NCBI GenBank assembly: GCA_032358165.1 | Contig: JAALGY010000034.1 | Coordinates: forward strand, 248,001 to 312,000 | Origin: Diplosphaera chodatii | Lineage: Eukaryota > Chlorophyta > Trebouxiophyceae > Prasiolales > Stichococcaceae | Length of the DNA: 64,000 nt | Reading direction: 5' to 3' | In this document: piece after piece, positions 1-10,895 of the stretch | Position numbering within the stretch: the stretch's first letter is position 1 | Layout of the letters: each line of letters begins with the position of its first letter | Position numbers and translations under genes: made by a program | The notes under the pieces: model-generated | Database searches by the model: none | Seen by the model: the letters and a program-made list of their open reading frames with translations, nothing else | Told to the model about the DNA's origin: nothing

Positions 1-690
1 ATTGCACCACATGCAAGGCTGCGTATTGCTTGGCTGGCTGAATCCGTGTGCATCCGTCCGTATAACCGAGCTATACATACATTTGGCTGATAGAACATAC
101 ATTTGGCTGATAGAACTTGCATATGACTACACTAGCTAGGTCCCTACATGCTGCCTTAGAGCACAACCTGTGCACTGACGCATACCAGGATCTTTGGTAG
201 TCACTTTCATGATTATGTAATAGAACCCATGTGCTGGCTGTTGTGAAAGCTGCTGTCCAGCTGTCCATGCATCCATCCATCTCCAGCTTGGAGCAGCCGG
301 CCCATTTGCCAAGCACTGCCCAGGGTGCTCGTCCATCCGCAGCTGCTGCACGCAGCCGCTCTGGTCTTTCTGACGGGCCATCATTCGGCAAAGAAGAAGT
401 GTTTTCGTGGTCCACCTGACCACCGAAAGAACACCAGTCAGTTGCCGCCTTTCAGGCTCACCAGCAGGTACATACCATATGCGCCATATGTCCAGGCCAG
501 ATTCCTGCAAGCTGGAAAGGTGCCCTGCTGCTGGGGCGCACTGCAGCACCCAGCCCGAACACATGTGCATCATGCACTTTGGACGGTAGCTGGCAACGCA
601 TGTGGTTGGTGTCAGCCATATGCACAGATTGAAGCCTGATCCTGGCATGCAGACAAAGCAATTCGCTGCAGTGCTCACCCTCGAACATGC
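1..690. other. No supported gene; short direct repeat
   Basis: No exon with convincing splice sites or family resemblance was found in this stretch. A perfect 20-bp tandem direct repeat (CATACATTTGGCTGATAGAA, two copies) occupies positions 76-115. The open frames overlapping this stretch look like chance frames in GC-rich DNA. Confidence 0.5.
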
Positions 691-699
691 TGAGCAGTA

Positions 700-1480
700 T
701 CATCTGAGAACGGTGATGCATCGCGCGGTCGAGCTGTCTGTTCAGAAAGCTGTCTGCCAGCGCCTGCAGGTAAGCCAATGCAGAGGTGGTGGTATGCTGG
801 CATGGTTTTTGCATGGTCAAGGCTCGGCATAAATCATGGTTGCCGACATATATTGCAAGTGTTGACATGTAGCCAGGCGTTGCCTGCACTGTCGAGTTGT
901 GCTCACCTGCACCACTGGCACACACGCCGCTCTGAAGCTGGCTGTGAGATCCACATCGCTGTGCGTGGCCTGCTTCGCCTTGAAGGTTTCCATCGCAGCT
1001 CTGGCAATTATTCCTGCACAGTGTTGCAGCAAAATCAGACAGCAGTGCCAGTGTCGTGTCTGTAACGGCAAGCACAGCTCTCAAGCATTTGCTAGGCGCT
1101 GTATCTATGCGTGCAGATTGGCACATTCAGACTTGACAAAGGCAAAATTACAAAGGTTTATTCAAGCTTGCGTCATGGTGTGGGCGCCGTGGATGAGGTA
1201 CACTCATCACACAGCCGCATTGGCACATCCCATTAGCTGGCAGCAGTGCCCACTGACTGCAGGTCTCGCACCTGCGGCTGCTGTGCTGCCCAGCTCCCAG
1301 GCAATGCGCATGTCCTCAGCCGGTGGCCCCATTGGCCGGGCTGCCCACCTGCAGAGCGGTTGTGCTGATGACTGCGATCTGCTTGCCGCACTTCGTTCTC
1401 ACGAGATAGAAGTGCACGTACTGCAACCGTTGCTGCCAAAGCGCAGGAAGCGCATGACATGGTGACATTCATATGCTGCC
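700..1480 (-). pseudogene. Array unit 1: degenerate copy of the unknown tandem family
   Basis: Minus-strand segments match exons of the better preserved units at 5.0-6.4 and 7.1-8.6 kb. A first segment ends at a GTGAGA donor (exon end at 1403, phase 2) after a motif CHHVMRF. A second starts at 1348 after TGCAG and encodes WAARPMGPPAEDMRIAWEL. A third (about 1000 to 907) ends SFRAACVPVVQ before GTGAGC. A fourth starts at 763 and reads ALADSFLNRQLDRAM. The third segment does not close in the same phase as the other units, and no C-terminal acidic exon was found, so this copy is probably broken. Function is unknown. The alternative is that it is a complete divergent gene whose exon borders I misread. 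Confidence 0.35.
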
Positions 1481-1549
1481 CTGCTTGCTTCTGGCGCAGC
1501 ATGCAGCAGGCATGGTAAGCAGGACGGCACTGTCTGATGACACCACTCA

Positions 1550-2850
1550 CAGCGTTTGCAACCAGGACTGAGGACAGTGGTCGCCCAGCTTCTGGACATG
1601 AGGAGCCAGCCTGCGGTCACAATCAGCTCGACCATCCGCTGTGCCTGCTCACCCTTTGCCCATGTGGCCCTGCCATGACGGCGTGGTGCCGACCGGCTGC
1701 GGCGTAGGAAGGGCAGCGTTCGCCGAGTCCTCAGCACCGCCATCGCTTGCTGTGCAACATGCGACAATCAAGGCATCAGTCAGTTACATTCACAGGCCTG
1801 CGGTGGCATTTCGGAAGGTAGTGTCGATGCTGCAGACATGCCATCGGGCAGGCTTCATGCCCTCTGTTCATGCAGAAACTTTATTGCTTCCCTTGTGTGT
1901 GAGACATGGATCCCCAGTGCTTGTTGCTTTCAGCAGCATCGTATGCCAAAAGTCCCACACTAGGATATGGTGTTTTGCTCACCTGTCGTCCAGCTGCCAG
2001 AAGTGCTGCTGGATGAGGAGTGACTGGATGACGTGCTCTCTGACGAGGTAGAATCAGGCCACTGCAGACGTTGATACTGCAGCTGCTCATACTACTGCAG
2101 CTGCCGCACCCGCGTCGCCATGCTGACAGGCCCAGCAGGCACAAATGCTGCCGTCATCAGCAGGCAGCCGTTTCAGCACTCAGAAAAGTGCTGCGGGCTC
2201 GCAAATCAACTGCTGATCCTTGCTGATACACTGCAACGGCATATACCCGCGCACTATGTACTGCTGGTCAGACCTCAACGAATATCAATCTGTGTGTTTG
2301 CACATATATATATGCAGCTTGCTCAGAGGGTTCCGACCCTGATGCGTGCCTTTAGAACTGACAGCAGAAAAACTACGTGATTCTGGTGCCACAGGATGTC
2401 CTTTCGTAAGCATGACGGATCAGCATCAGGGAGTATCTCGCTCCCTTGACGTGCATTGTGGGACTGCCGCTTAACGAAGATCTGGCGGTGGGGTGCTCCA
2501 TCTCTCATGTCTGCTAGGCTGCACTTTCGCGTTTGCCATCACAGACCCATCACTTCTTGTGGTACAAACTTGTTGGAGCGATTGATAATGCTCCTGTTGC
2601 GATGCGGGAGCTGTGCTGCACTTGCCTGCCATGTGCGTGTCCATCTGGACTGCTGCATTCTGCACGAGCATAAGGTGTACAGCGACACGCATCATGCTCA
2701 ATTCCTCATATGAATTTGTGTCAGGCACCTCTGTCGTCATAAGGTGCAGATTGCCCCCTGTGTTTGCCAACTACCCAGCATGACCGTGCGTCAACTGCAT
2801 TTGCTGCCACTTTGGACTGCCTTCCGCATGGGTCGTCTGAAACTTGCGCT
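1550..2850. other. Gene-poor stretch with one exon-like segment
   Basis: The only notable feature is a minus-strand open segment near 2050-1985 that ends in a canonical GTGAGC donor and reads as a helical peptide (motif REHVIQSLLIQQHFWQLDD). It may be an exon of array unit 1 or of a neighbouring copy. Nothing else here could be supported. Confidence 0.3.
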
Positions 2851-2959
2851 AGCCACTCATCCATCTGCCAGTTCACAATGACATAGTTGTGTTGCAGCGC
2901 TAGGGGCAGAACAGCCGCTTGCTGGCTGGCACACAAGCGACGGTGTGCTTACACTATGA

Positions 2960-3610
2960 CACTCACCCGGAAATGTCGCGACATGGAGGCGTAGCCAGAA
3001 CAGCTTGGTCCATGCGGTCTTCAGCTGGTCGTCAAGGTACACCGCAGCAAGATGCTGCGAGCAAATGCCAAGAAGCTCCTGAAGTCGCTCTTCGAGCACT
3101 CCAAGTTGCTCTCGGCGCAGCTCTCCGAAATGTGCAAATGAGTACTGGTTTGTGCGCCACATTGACCATGCGTACCTCCGCCACCGGTATGCAAGCTGCT
3201 TGAAGGTGCCAGTAAGGTCCACATTGCTGCTGGTTTGTTGCTCCTTCAATAGGTTCATTGCGGCAGCGCTGATCTTATCTGCGTGTCAGTCCAGCAACGA
3301 ATTGAGTGGCCATTGCTTGGACAACTCGACGCCTCATAGGCACCAACAGCTGCTATGCATTTGGCAGGTGTCACAAAGACAAGAAGGCAGTGCAGTCAAT
3401 GGCTGTATAGTGATGGCACCAGTAAAGTTGCAGGATGCACAGCAGCGCATGCTGGCAGAGCACGTCATCATACGGATGCGATGCAGCCAGCATGTATACG
3501 AACATCCAGCGGCTACCTGCGACTTTTTGCGTGGTTCAGCTTCCAGGCGAGGCGCACGCTCTCATCCGGCGGCCCAGCTGGCCGTGCTGCCCACCTTTTG
3601 CACCAGAGGG
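2960..3610 (-). pseudogene. Array unit 2: degenerate copy of the unknown tandem family
   Basis: Three minus-strand segments are homologous to units 3 and 4. One near 3590-3530 has PPDESVRLAWKLN, matching NESVRHDWEQG of unit 3. One near 3280-3176 has SAAAMNLLKEQQ and ends with a GTACGC donor. One at 3054-2967 has HLAAVYLDDQLKTAW and ends at a GTGAGT donor. The last exon is 88 nt where units 3 and 4 have 72 nt, and the C-terminal acidic exon was not found. I read this as a diverged or dying copy. The product family was not recognised. Confidence 0.35.
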
Positions 3611-4177
3611 TGTGTCAGCACTGCCCTCAGAGCGCTACTTGCTGGATTTGAAATGTTCCAGCGGTGCCCAAAGGTACAGAAGTGCAGAGTGCCTAATCAA
3701 CGTCGACAGATCAATGCAACTATCGCTCAGCCGCGCGCAGGACAATGACGCGCAGCACGCGTCTGGCATGCGCCATAACGATTGTTGTGCATTGCCGGCA
3801 TCTCATTACTCTGCAGACAAATGTGACAAAGCACGTTCAGCAAGGTGCGTGCTTCTCAGCCCACTTGCTGCTGGAGTGACTCCGCCACGACAGCGTGCGG
3901 TCTTCCGCCTGTGGCAGTGGATGCGCAGCGGGCGCAGCGTCCACAGCATGTTCACCCCCGGGACCTGCTACCGGCAGACTACAACCCCTCTGACGTGCTA
4001 GTTATACATGATTGCATGTGCTGAAACAAGTTTGTACTGTGCTACCTGCAGAGCCGTCTTGCGATGGCACCCGCCATCCACCTCGTGGCTTTGATTCAGT
4101 GTACAATCACGCGAAGGGAACATGGTTTCAGCAGGATATTGCACGACTGGAGACGGATTATGAGTGGTTCTGCTTAC

Positions 4178-4373
4178 ATGTCGTGCAGCGGCCAGGCGCG
4201 CTGCTGGTTGGCGCGTTGGCAGCCGGCGCAGGAGCAAATGCATAAAGGAAGCGGTCGTCCTGAAGCTTCTCCAGCCGCAGCAAATCTTGAAACTGCACAT
4301 ACGGGGGGCTGTCGAGGTGTGCGAACGGATCCATCATCAGCTGGTTGAAGTCCATACCAGCAGGCTGAACGAC
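4178..4373 (-). CDS. Isolated exon-like segment, possible N-terminal exon
   Basis: A minus-strand open segment lies between an acceptor (AGAGCAG, exon start 4373) and a strong GTAAGC donor after 4178. From an internal ATG at 4355 it reads MDFNQLMMDPFAHLDSP and continues with DLLRLEKLQDDRFLYAF and an Ala/Pro/Thr-rich stretch. Composition and the good donor suggest a real coding exon, perhaps the first exon of array unit 2 just downstream on the same strand. No family was recognised and the downstream partner exon was not identified. Confidence 0.35.
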
Positions 4374-5045
4374 CTGCTCTAGGACCAAAGCTGTGAGATG
4401 AAGTGACAGACTGCTTGACCGTTGTAGGCTGCTGTAGTATGGTACCAGGCTATGTGCTGTGCTGACATGCACGGGCACTGAGAGGTGTTATGGAGATTCT
4501 GAGCTGTGCAACAGCGAGCACGTTGCACACGGATGATCACAGAACTCAAACCAACTCCTGAAATGTGCAGCCCTTCGATCGGTTGATGTGAACAGCAGCC
4601 TGTTTATGTGGAGGCATACATGCACCAAATAAACTCGCAATATGACGGCGCCTAGATGCAGACATCCCAGGACATCCGTCCCGAGCTGCCGCTGGAAATC
4701 ATGACGGCGGTAAGCAAGGCGGACAAGAAGCAGCAGGACACGAACAAGGAATGCACCTAGCCCGAGGTGAACGTCCAGATGGCAACCTGTCGCATGTCTG
4801 ATGTGGCTGCAGCGTCCTGGGTTACCTACTGGTGCTGCACGTACGATCAAGGGATCAACGGGTGTTTGTTGGCGAAATCAAATTGCTATAGTATACATAT
4901 GCATGGTCGCGCCACTTGATCACTCATCAAAGTTGTGCACCTTGTCACGACAATAGACTAACGTCCTCACTGAATACACTGCTTCAAATACAACAACATT
5001 CTTATTTCTAGTGCTAGAATGCCCCGTGGCAACCCTGCATATCCC

Positions 5046-6409
5046 CTACGTAGGAGGTGAAGTAGGTGAAGTATACTTCAGGTCTTCCTCTGAGCTGCCG
5101 GTGCCACCACCCTCGCTGCCGGCTTCACCACTATCCGCATCCTGGTCTTCATCTGTGTCCACCTGCATGCGAGCGTCCCACATGGTACACCACTGTATGA
5201 CATTTCCGCATCATTCGGCTCCTATGCCACCTGGCTGTGTATCGAGCACACGAGCTGCCTTGCTTGCAAAAGGAGTCTGCTCACGCAGTCACAAAATTGG
5301 AGAAGTAGCGACTGTAGTGTGTCGGCGATTTAAAAATCACTGCTGCATCATGTCCATTTGGCCTCAGGCTGATCCGCAGCAATGCACACCCACCTGCAGG
5401 CCCTCGCCAAAGAGGTTCTCGACTGCCTCATCCAGCTGGCGGTGCAGGTAGTCCTCAGCCAGCCTCTGCAGGCGGCACAAGTGAAGTGGTGGGACGCTGA
5501 CCGCTGCAGCAGCCTGCAATCATTGCTGGGGATCCTGCTAATCAGCATCCACATGTTTGCCACATCTCCAGATATTCAGGCGCTGCCATCTATCATGGCG
5601 CTGCATGACCGCTTCCTTGTGCTGTTTTTGTTTCCCTGCTCACCTGCACAACGTTGATGCACGTCGCCTTGAACCTGCGCCCTGTCTGCAGGCTGGCACT
5701 GGCGCCCCACTGGGCCCTGAGCAGCGCCATCGTGGTGTAGCTGATGGTCTCTGCGCAGCAAAAGTGGAGCAGCATGAAACAACGTCGAGCAGTGTCCAAC
5801 AATGAGCTCGCAACCTTTATTTCCGCCTGGTCTGCTGAGAGTGGTGCATTGTGATCATTCTGCGCTGTGGCGCTGCGTGCTGCACGAGATATGAGGGAAA
5901 CCTCTGGCACGGGAGAGCACCATAGTTGCGCTGTTGCAGAGGTAAATCAGTTAGTACGTGCCTACCTGAAACATCTGCACGCCCCTGCTCCCAGTCATGC
6001 CGCACACTCTCATTTGGCACACCTGCTGGCAGCTCCGCCCACCTGCAGTGCGAACATTGCGTGTTGCTGTTTACTTGCTGCTCGGACCAGATATGGTGAA
6101 ATGATGACACACATTCTGCTTTCATTCTGATTTCTGCAAATAGTCCAAGCCTGCCCGAGAAATGTTTGCAATGCATGCTGTCAGCCAGGTCGGGTATTGC
6201 TGCAATATAGACAGTCTTCTGTGGGGTCAAACTCACGGGTGAGTCGGCTGCCGGTTTGACTGCGGGAAGAGGGACTGCTGGACCATGTGCTCCAGGCAAC
6301 CGTTGAATGTGAAGCCTCCGGCAATAGCCACAGGTGCGGTTGCCAGCGCTCGGGCCTCCCCTTGCCGAGTGGCAGCCGCTATTGCAAATCTCATTGGCGC
6401 CATGAGCAC
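5046..6409 (-). CDS. Array unit 3: unknown multi-exon protein, best-preserved copy
   Basis: Five minus-strand exons close in phase: 6409-6237, 6042-5966, 5750-5644, 5465-5394 and 5192-5046 (192 codons including the stop). The 5' end is open: the first exon begins after an acceptor, with possible internal starts at its Met codons. Motifs in order: GGFTFNGCLEHMVQQSL; WAELPAGVPNESVRHDWEQG; an amphipathic helix TTMALLRAQWG; RLAEDYLHRQLDEAVENLFG; and a C-terminal tail rich in Asp/Glu/Gly/Ser ending SPTSPPT. No signal peptide or membrane segment was seen in these exons. The acidic tail and helices suggest a soluble protein, but no family was recognised. Exons 2, 4 and 5 have the same lengths (77, 72 and 147 nt) as in unit 4 at 7.1-8.2 kb, which supports the model. 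Confidence 0.5.
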
Positions 6410-6419
6410 CTGAACCCGT

Positions 6420-7060
6420 GAGGAATCATTTCACCACAGGCCTGCTGTAAGCTGGTAAGGCGCTCACATGGCGTCGCTGTGGAGCTGAAACTTTTGATAC
6501 ATGATGATGCTGTCTGAAGACTTCCTTTTAGACTGCAGCGTGTAGGCCAGTAGCTAGTGCAACCTGGAAACGTCATTGCAGCGTGTCCCGAGGGATTGCA
6601 ATCACAAAAATGGTATCGTTGGACATATTGGAAGGCACCTCTTGGGCCAGACAGTCTGAGCTGCCGCAGCTGGAATACATGGCGGTGAGATGCTTCGCCG
6701 AGATGCAAGCATATGCTGACCAATTTGCAGGCCCAATGCCCATTATCCTTGGCGAGAGGCCTCGACTCCGGCCGTTCTGTGTTACGTAAACCATGGTAGA
6801 AATAACATACTGCAGCCATACTGCTACATGCTTCATGACAGCCTCCAGTCTGCATGCCGGCATTGCCAATGGATCAAAGCGAAATCTGCTCGTTTGACAT
6901 AGGGCCAAGCCAAGTGTATGCAATGACATGCTGACCTCGTGTAAAATACAGTGGGTGTACAGCAACTGAAGCGTGATAAAGGCCCTAGGGCGACAGAAGT
7001 GAAATACCACTTGTGAAAACAGATGGTCGTCTTGCAGCCACATACAGTTTCCGCTGCTGA
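6420..7060. other. Uncertain region between array units 3 and 4
   Basis: Overlapping open frames exist on both strands between 6573 and 6800 (68 codons on plus, part of a 166-codon frame on minus). Both have plausible composition, so the coding strand cannot be decided by eye. It could hold upstream exons of unit 3 (minus strand). No family resemblance was firm enough to name. Confidence 0.25.
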
Positions 7061-7112
7061 GAAATGTACACATGCCACCTGCAGTTTCTGCAGTCTGGCT
7101 CTGCAGCCGCTG

Positions 7113-8553
7113 TCACTGCAGCGGCTCTGGAACGTCTCCAGCTAACACGACAACGTCGTGCATATCACCGCCCGCGCTGCCACTGTCGTCACCCTCTGAG
7201 TACTCCTCTAGATACAGTTCCGCGTCCACCCACTCTCGGTCAATCTGCATGAAAGCCAGCTGACGTGAATGTGTTAGCATAGTGCAGCCTTTGCATCTTG
7301 CCGTGTGCTGTAGATGCACAGCTGATGCGGTAGCAATGGCCTGTAACACATGAGACGTCATGATATCACTTGATTCTGCACAGTTTCTGCACTTAGAATG
7401 AGCCTGCCTGCCTTCATGTCACAATGAGACAGATTCCGATCGTGGTTTCTGGCCAGCAATCAAGCTGGTCGGCCAGTTCTACCAATCCACTCGAGCCATA
7501 CATTCTTGGCTCAAATACATCGAGGTAGATCAGGATCACGTGAGGGCGAGTGGCCAATTTCAATCACCTTGACACCGATGCCGAAGAGCTCTGTGACTGC
7601 ATCATCCAGCTGGCGATGTAGGTAGTCCTCTGCCAGTCTCTGCCAGCAATTGTGTGGCAACAGTAGTAAGGTTGCGCAATAATGAATACAGCAGTGTGCG
7701 CGGTATCCATTGAGACTGACATCGTGCACTGCAGACCGGCATGACCAAGAAAATAAGTTTGCAGGATAGCATTGACAACTGCACAGTCAGAGTTCATGCT
7801 CACCTCCGCCACTTCTATGCAAGCCGCATGGAACCCGCCTGCAGACTCCAGAATATTCTGCATTCTTGGGTCTTGCTGGCATTTCAGCATGTTCATCGTG
7901 ATGGTGCTGATGGTGCCTGCAAGGTGAACATGGCAGTGTGAAGCAGCCGCGATCGGCTCTTGTTTGTCGCCACGGCAATCAGTATTGCCACATGTGACAG
8001 GATGATGGTGCACAGACTGTTCTGTTCTGACGTGAAAAGCTGGCATGCCGCTGGCACTCCACATAAAACACACCCGCCACATCTGTGGGACCCCGCTCCC
8101 ATGCATCACGCACGCTCGCATCCGGATAGAACGCAGGCAAAGTGATCCAGCTGCAGGGCATTGTCATTACACCTTCAGCCAGTTGCTTCTCTGCGGAGCG
8201 TGCGCATGCAAGTGCTGCATGAGCAGCAATGCATAGACCAAAACGTGAGTAAGCAGTCATGCGGTAAACTGCAGTACTTCTATCTGTGCGATTCCAAGCA
8301 AGGTACCCTGCGGTCTGTTCTGCCTTATCACCATTGGGCACACTGTGGTCGCCTAACATAATTACAGCGTGACGCAGGCTGCAAAAGCAGTGGGGAAGCT
8401 CACAAGCCACATGGATCCCGACGAGCTCCCTCGCTCGTACATGTCTTCCTGGTACATGTGGTCCAGGCAGACTTGCTTGGAGAAGCCTTCAGCACTCATT
8501 GCAGACGCTGCTGCTGGATCTCGCCTGTACACCTGCGGCATGGCGGATCCCAC
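7113..8553 (-). CDS. Array unit 4: unknown multi-exon protein, paralogue of unit 3
   Basis: Supported minus-strand exons are 8150-8074, 7916-7804, 7639-7568 and 7259-7113, all phase-compatible. A further upstream segment around 8553-8445 contains SAEGFSKQVCLDHMYQED, which aligns with GGFTFNGCLEHMVQQSL of unit 3. The later exons read WITLPAFYPDASVRDAWERG, TISTITMNMLK, RLAEDYLHRQLDDAVTELFG and an acidic tail with EEYSEGDDSGSAGG ending VPEPLQ. Exon sizes 77, 72 and 147 match unit 3, while the third exon is 113 nt versus 107. The donor of the upstream segment is unresolved (several GTAC candidates), so the N-terminus is incomplete. No known family was recognised. Confidence 0.45.
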
Positions 8554-8674
8554 CGACCGCAGAAGTCACCAAGCGCCACGTACATTCACAGCACCATGTC
8601 GCCAAGCAGTAAGGCTGGCATCCAGCTTGCAGCTTTTTGAAGCTTTAGAACGCACCTCCTGACGCAGACGTGCT

Positions 8675-9365
8675 GATCTACCGCGGCTGTGTTTCATGGC
8701 GGCGAGGTGCGTGCGTGCTACGACCGAGGGCGCTGCACGATGCAAGATGCGGGCATGAACTCAACTCTGCGGGCAGATCTGTCAGCCAAACTGTGTCACG
8801 GTGGTACCAGACCGGTCTCAGCAGCACGTGTACCACGGGGCTAAAACCTGACGTGTCCTTACTTCAAGATCATCCTGCCCGTGCACAGTCGGTGATTGAA
8901 TAGGGTACCACATTATTAAGCGTTGATCAGATTATCCGATTATGCAGGTGCGATATCACTTTGAAATCACACAATTTGCTTTTCATATCAGTCACTGGTG
9001 TACGGTGCAACGACATCGACATTCAGAGAGGGAAGTTGATTTGACAGTTGCACGTGCTTGCTAGTGGGACAATGCGCATCTGCTTGCAATGATGATGAGA
9101 GACACACCAAGCATCCACGACGAATCATAGAATGTGCCTTGTGCAAGTAGGCAGCCACAGTGACACGGAAACACATGATAAGCAGATGTGCGAAAGTGTA
9201 TCACTATGATGACCAATGCTGATGTTAACGCTGCAAGTAACGTGTCATCATCAGCAGCAGTTCCTGCTGCTGCCATATATGTATATTATATTATTATATA
9301 ACGATAAGTGGGCATTCGAGAGTGCCAACCAGAGGGTTGTACGCCAATGGCATTTGATGGTGTCA
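8675..9365. other. Intergenic, nothing recognised
   Basis: A lower-GC stretch with an AT-rich patch near 9275-9305 (TATA/ATTAT runs). No exon, RNA gene or repeat could be supported. It separates the tandem array from the 3' end of the BTB gene and presumably contains the 3' UTR of that gene. Confidence 0.4.
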
Positions 9366-10403
9366 TCAAGCTTTGATACCGCTCTCCAGCCGTGCCACCT
9401 CTTCATCGGTCAAACGGTTGAATGGCTGACCTTCTTCAACTTTCTCGCTCACCAGCGCAAATGCACAGAGCACTCTGCAGCGGCGCTGCATCAGGTCTAT
9501 AAGTGCCGACTTTGGCAGTGACTTCAGCCAGTCGGTAGGCGTAGTGTGTTTATCTGCTTTCCTGCAGATCAGGCAGCCAACACCACATTGCACCCAACAT
9601 TGTGAAGGTGCTCACGTCAGAATGCACCAAATATAGGTGCATCAACAATGCACAGACTTGCTTGCTATCAGTCCGAACATGTTGTCAATGTTGCCATTAG
9701 TGCAGTACATTGCAGGCACCTGAGATCGAGTACATGCTGCAAGCGCTTTGCTGCATACGTCATGCATCTCTCCTTCAGCTCACCCAGGCTTGGGTGGCCA
9801 TGGGCAAGCACAATGTAGCATGGAAGGTTGTCAGGGCTGAACTGCAGGTGTTGCACGAACTTGCTGATGGCTCGTTGCAGCCGTGGGATGTCATACTTGT
9901 CCGCCATGCGGCTGCAACTCAGCAAGTTGTCGTTGTCGATCAGAAAATCATCGCCGGCATAACAATGATTTACTAGGCAAGTTGCATCGGCAGGGCTATC
10001 GTCCAGCATGGCGGTCCTTTCCATGAGGTCGAGATCATTGAACATGCTCCTGTAGGAGGCAACACGCAACAGAGCTCAGTGCACAGCCCGTTGTCCATCG
10101 CACCCTCCTTGTTTCATGACTACGCTTCAAAGCATTCAGCCTGCTATGCTGCTTACGAACGACAGTGTAGGTACTTCTGCCACTGCGGTCACACATGCTA
10201 TGGGGTAACTTCACGGCGTATCAACAACATGTGATTCCATCGATTCAGGCGCACCCCAGCACTTTGGAGTGGATAGCCAGAGCCGCCTTGGATACCTCGT
10301 AGCTGCTGCCATCTGCAGCCACCAGCTTGCAGTCCGTCAACTTCCCAGCTCGTGCCACAGCTTCAGCTGCTGCGCTGCAGAGCTCAGGAGCCTTCGGAGC
10401 CAT
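9366..10403 (-). CDS. BTB/POZ domain protein (224 aa, 3 exons)
   Basis: Exons 10403-10255, 10049-9720 and 9561-9366 join in phase 2 at both introns to give 224 residues and a TGA stop. The start is the ATG of MAPKAPELC. Residues ~25-50 (LTDCKLVAADGSSYEVSKAA, then LAIHSKVLG) are the BTB entry strands, equivalent to the D-x-x-V...DG...F..H+..LA..S.VF pattern. The second exon opens SMFNDLDLM and continues through LLSCSRMADKYDIPRLQRA, the A-x-KY helix typical of BTB folds. The C-terminal part (DWLKSLPKSALIDLM; LTDEEVARLESGIKA) is helical and BACK-like. BTB proteins dimerise and often act as adaptors for CUL3 ubiquitin ligases; that role is inferred from the family. Intron donors are GTGCGC and GTGCCT. 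Confidence 0.8.
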
Positions 10404-10895
10404 TTCAGAAATGGTCTACTTCAGCTGTGAAAGTAATGAAGCATAGGTACGACCTCACAGACCCATTGGAAGGGCGATATAGTGCAGAAAGAGCGGCGGT
10501 CTCACGACCATTGGGTGGTTGGCTGAATGTCACATCAATAATATTTGGCGGCTCCAAGAGACGACGGACCCTCACCCAAGCTAGGCATCCAATCCAACGA
10601 CAGCTTCAGACCAGGAACATACACACATGTTCTGTCAGCGATACTGGATGGTATGCATGATGAGCGACCTAGTACGAAAGTGGTAGCTAAGATCTTGATG
10701 ACAGCAGGTGTTTTCTAACTTTGCTGGACTGCTGATGTTCACACGGCATTTACAGCATGCTAGACAGCTGGACCGAGCGCAATAACCAAATGCTGACGTC
10801 TCGTGCTCACTCACAACCAGATCTAGATGCCGTTGCCTTTGATCGTTATCAAATGCTGCAGAAGGAACGCGTCACGTGGACAGCTGGCTTTGTAG
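10404..10895. other. Intergenic, nothing recognised
   Basis: This stretch lies between the BTB gene start (10403, minus) and the 3' end of the transferrin-like pseudogene (10896, minus). It should hold the BTB promoter. No exon, repeat or motif was identified with confidence. Confidence 0.35.

Noticed and set aside
6573..6800. Minus-strand RIMGIGPA peptide, reminiscent of a thiolase motif
   Set aside because: Only a short match; no other thiolase motif nearby, and a plus-strand frame is equally open.
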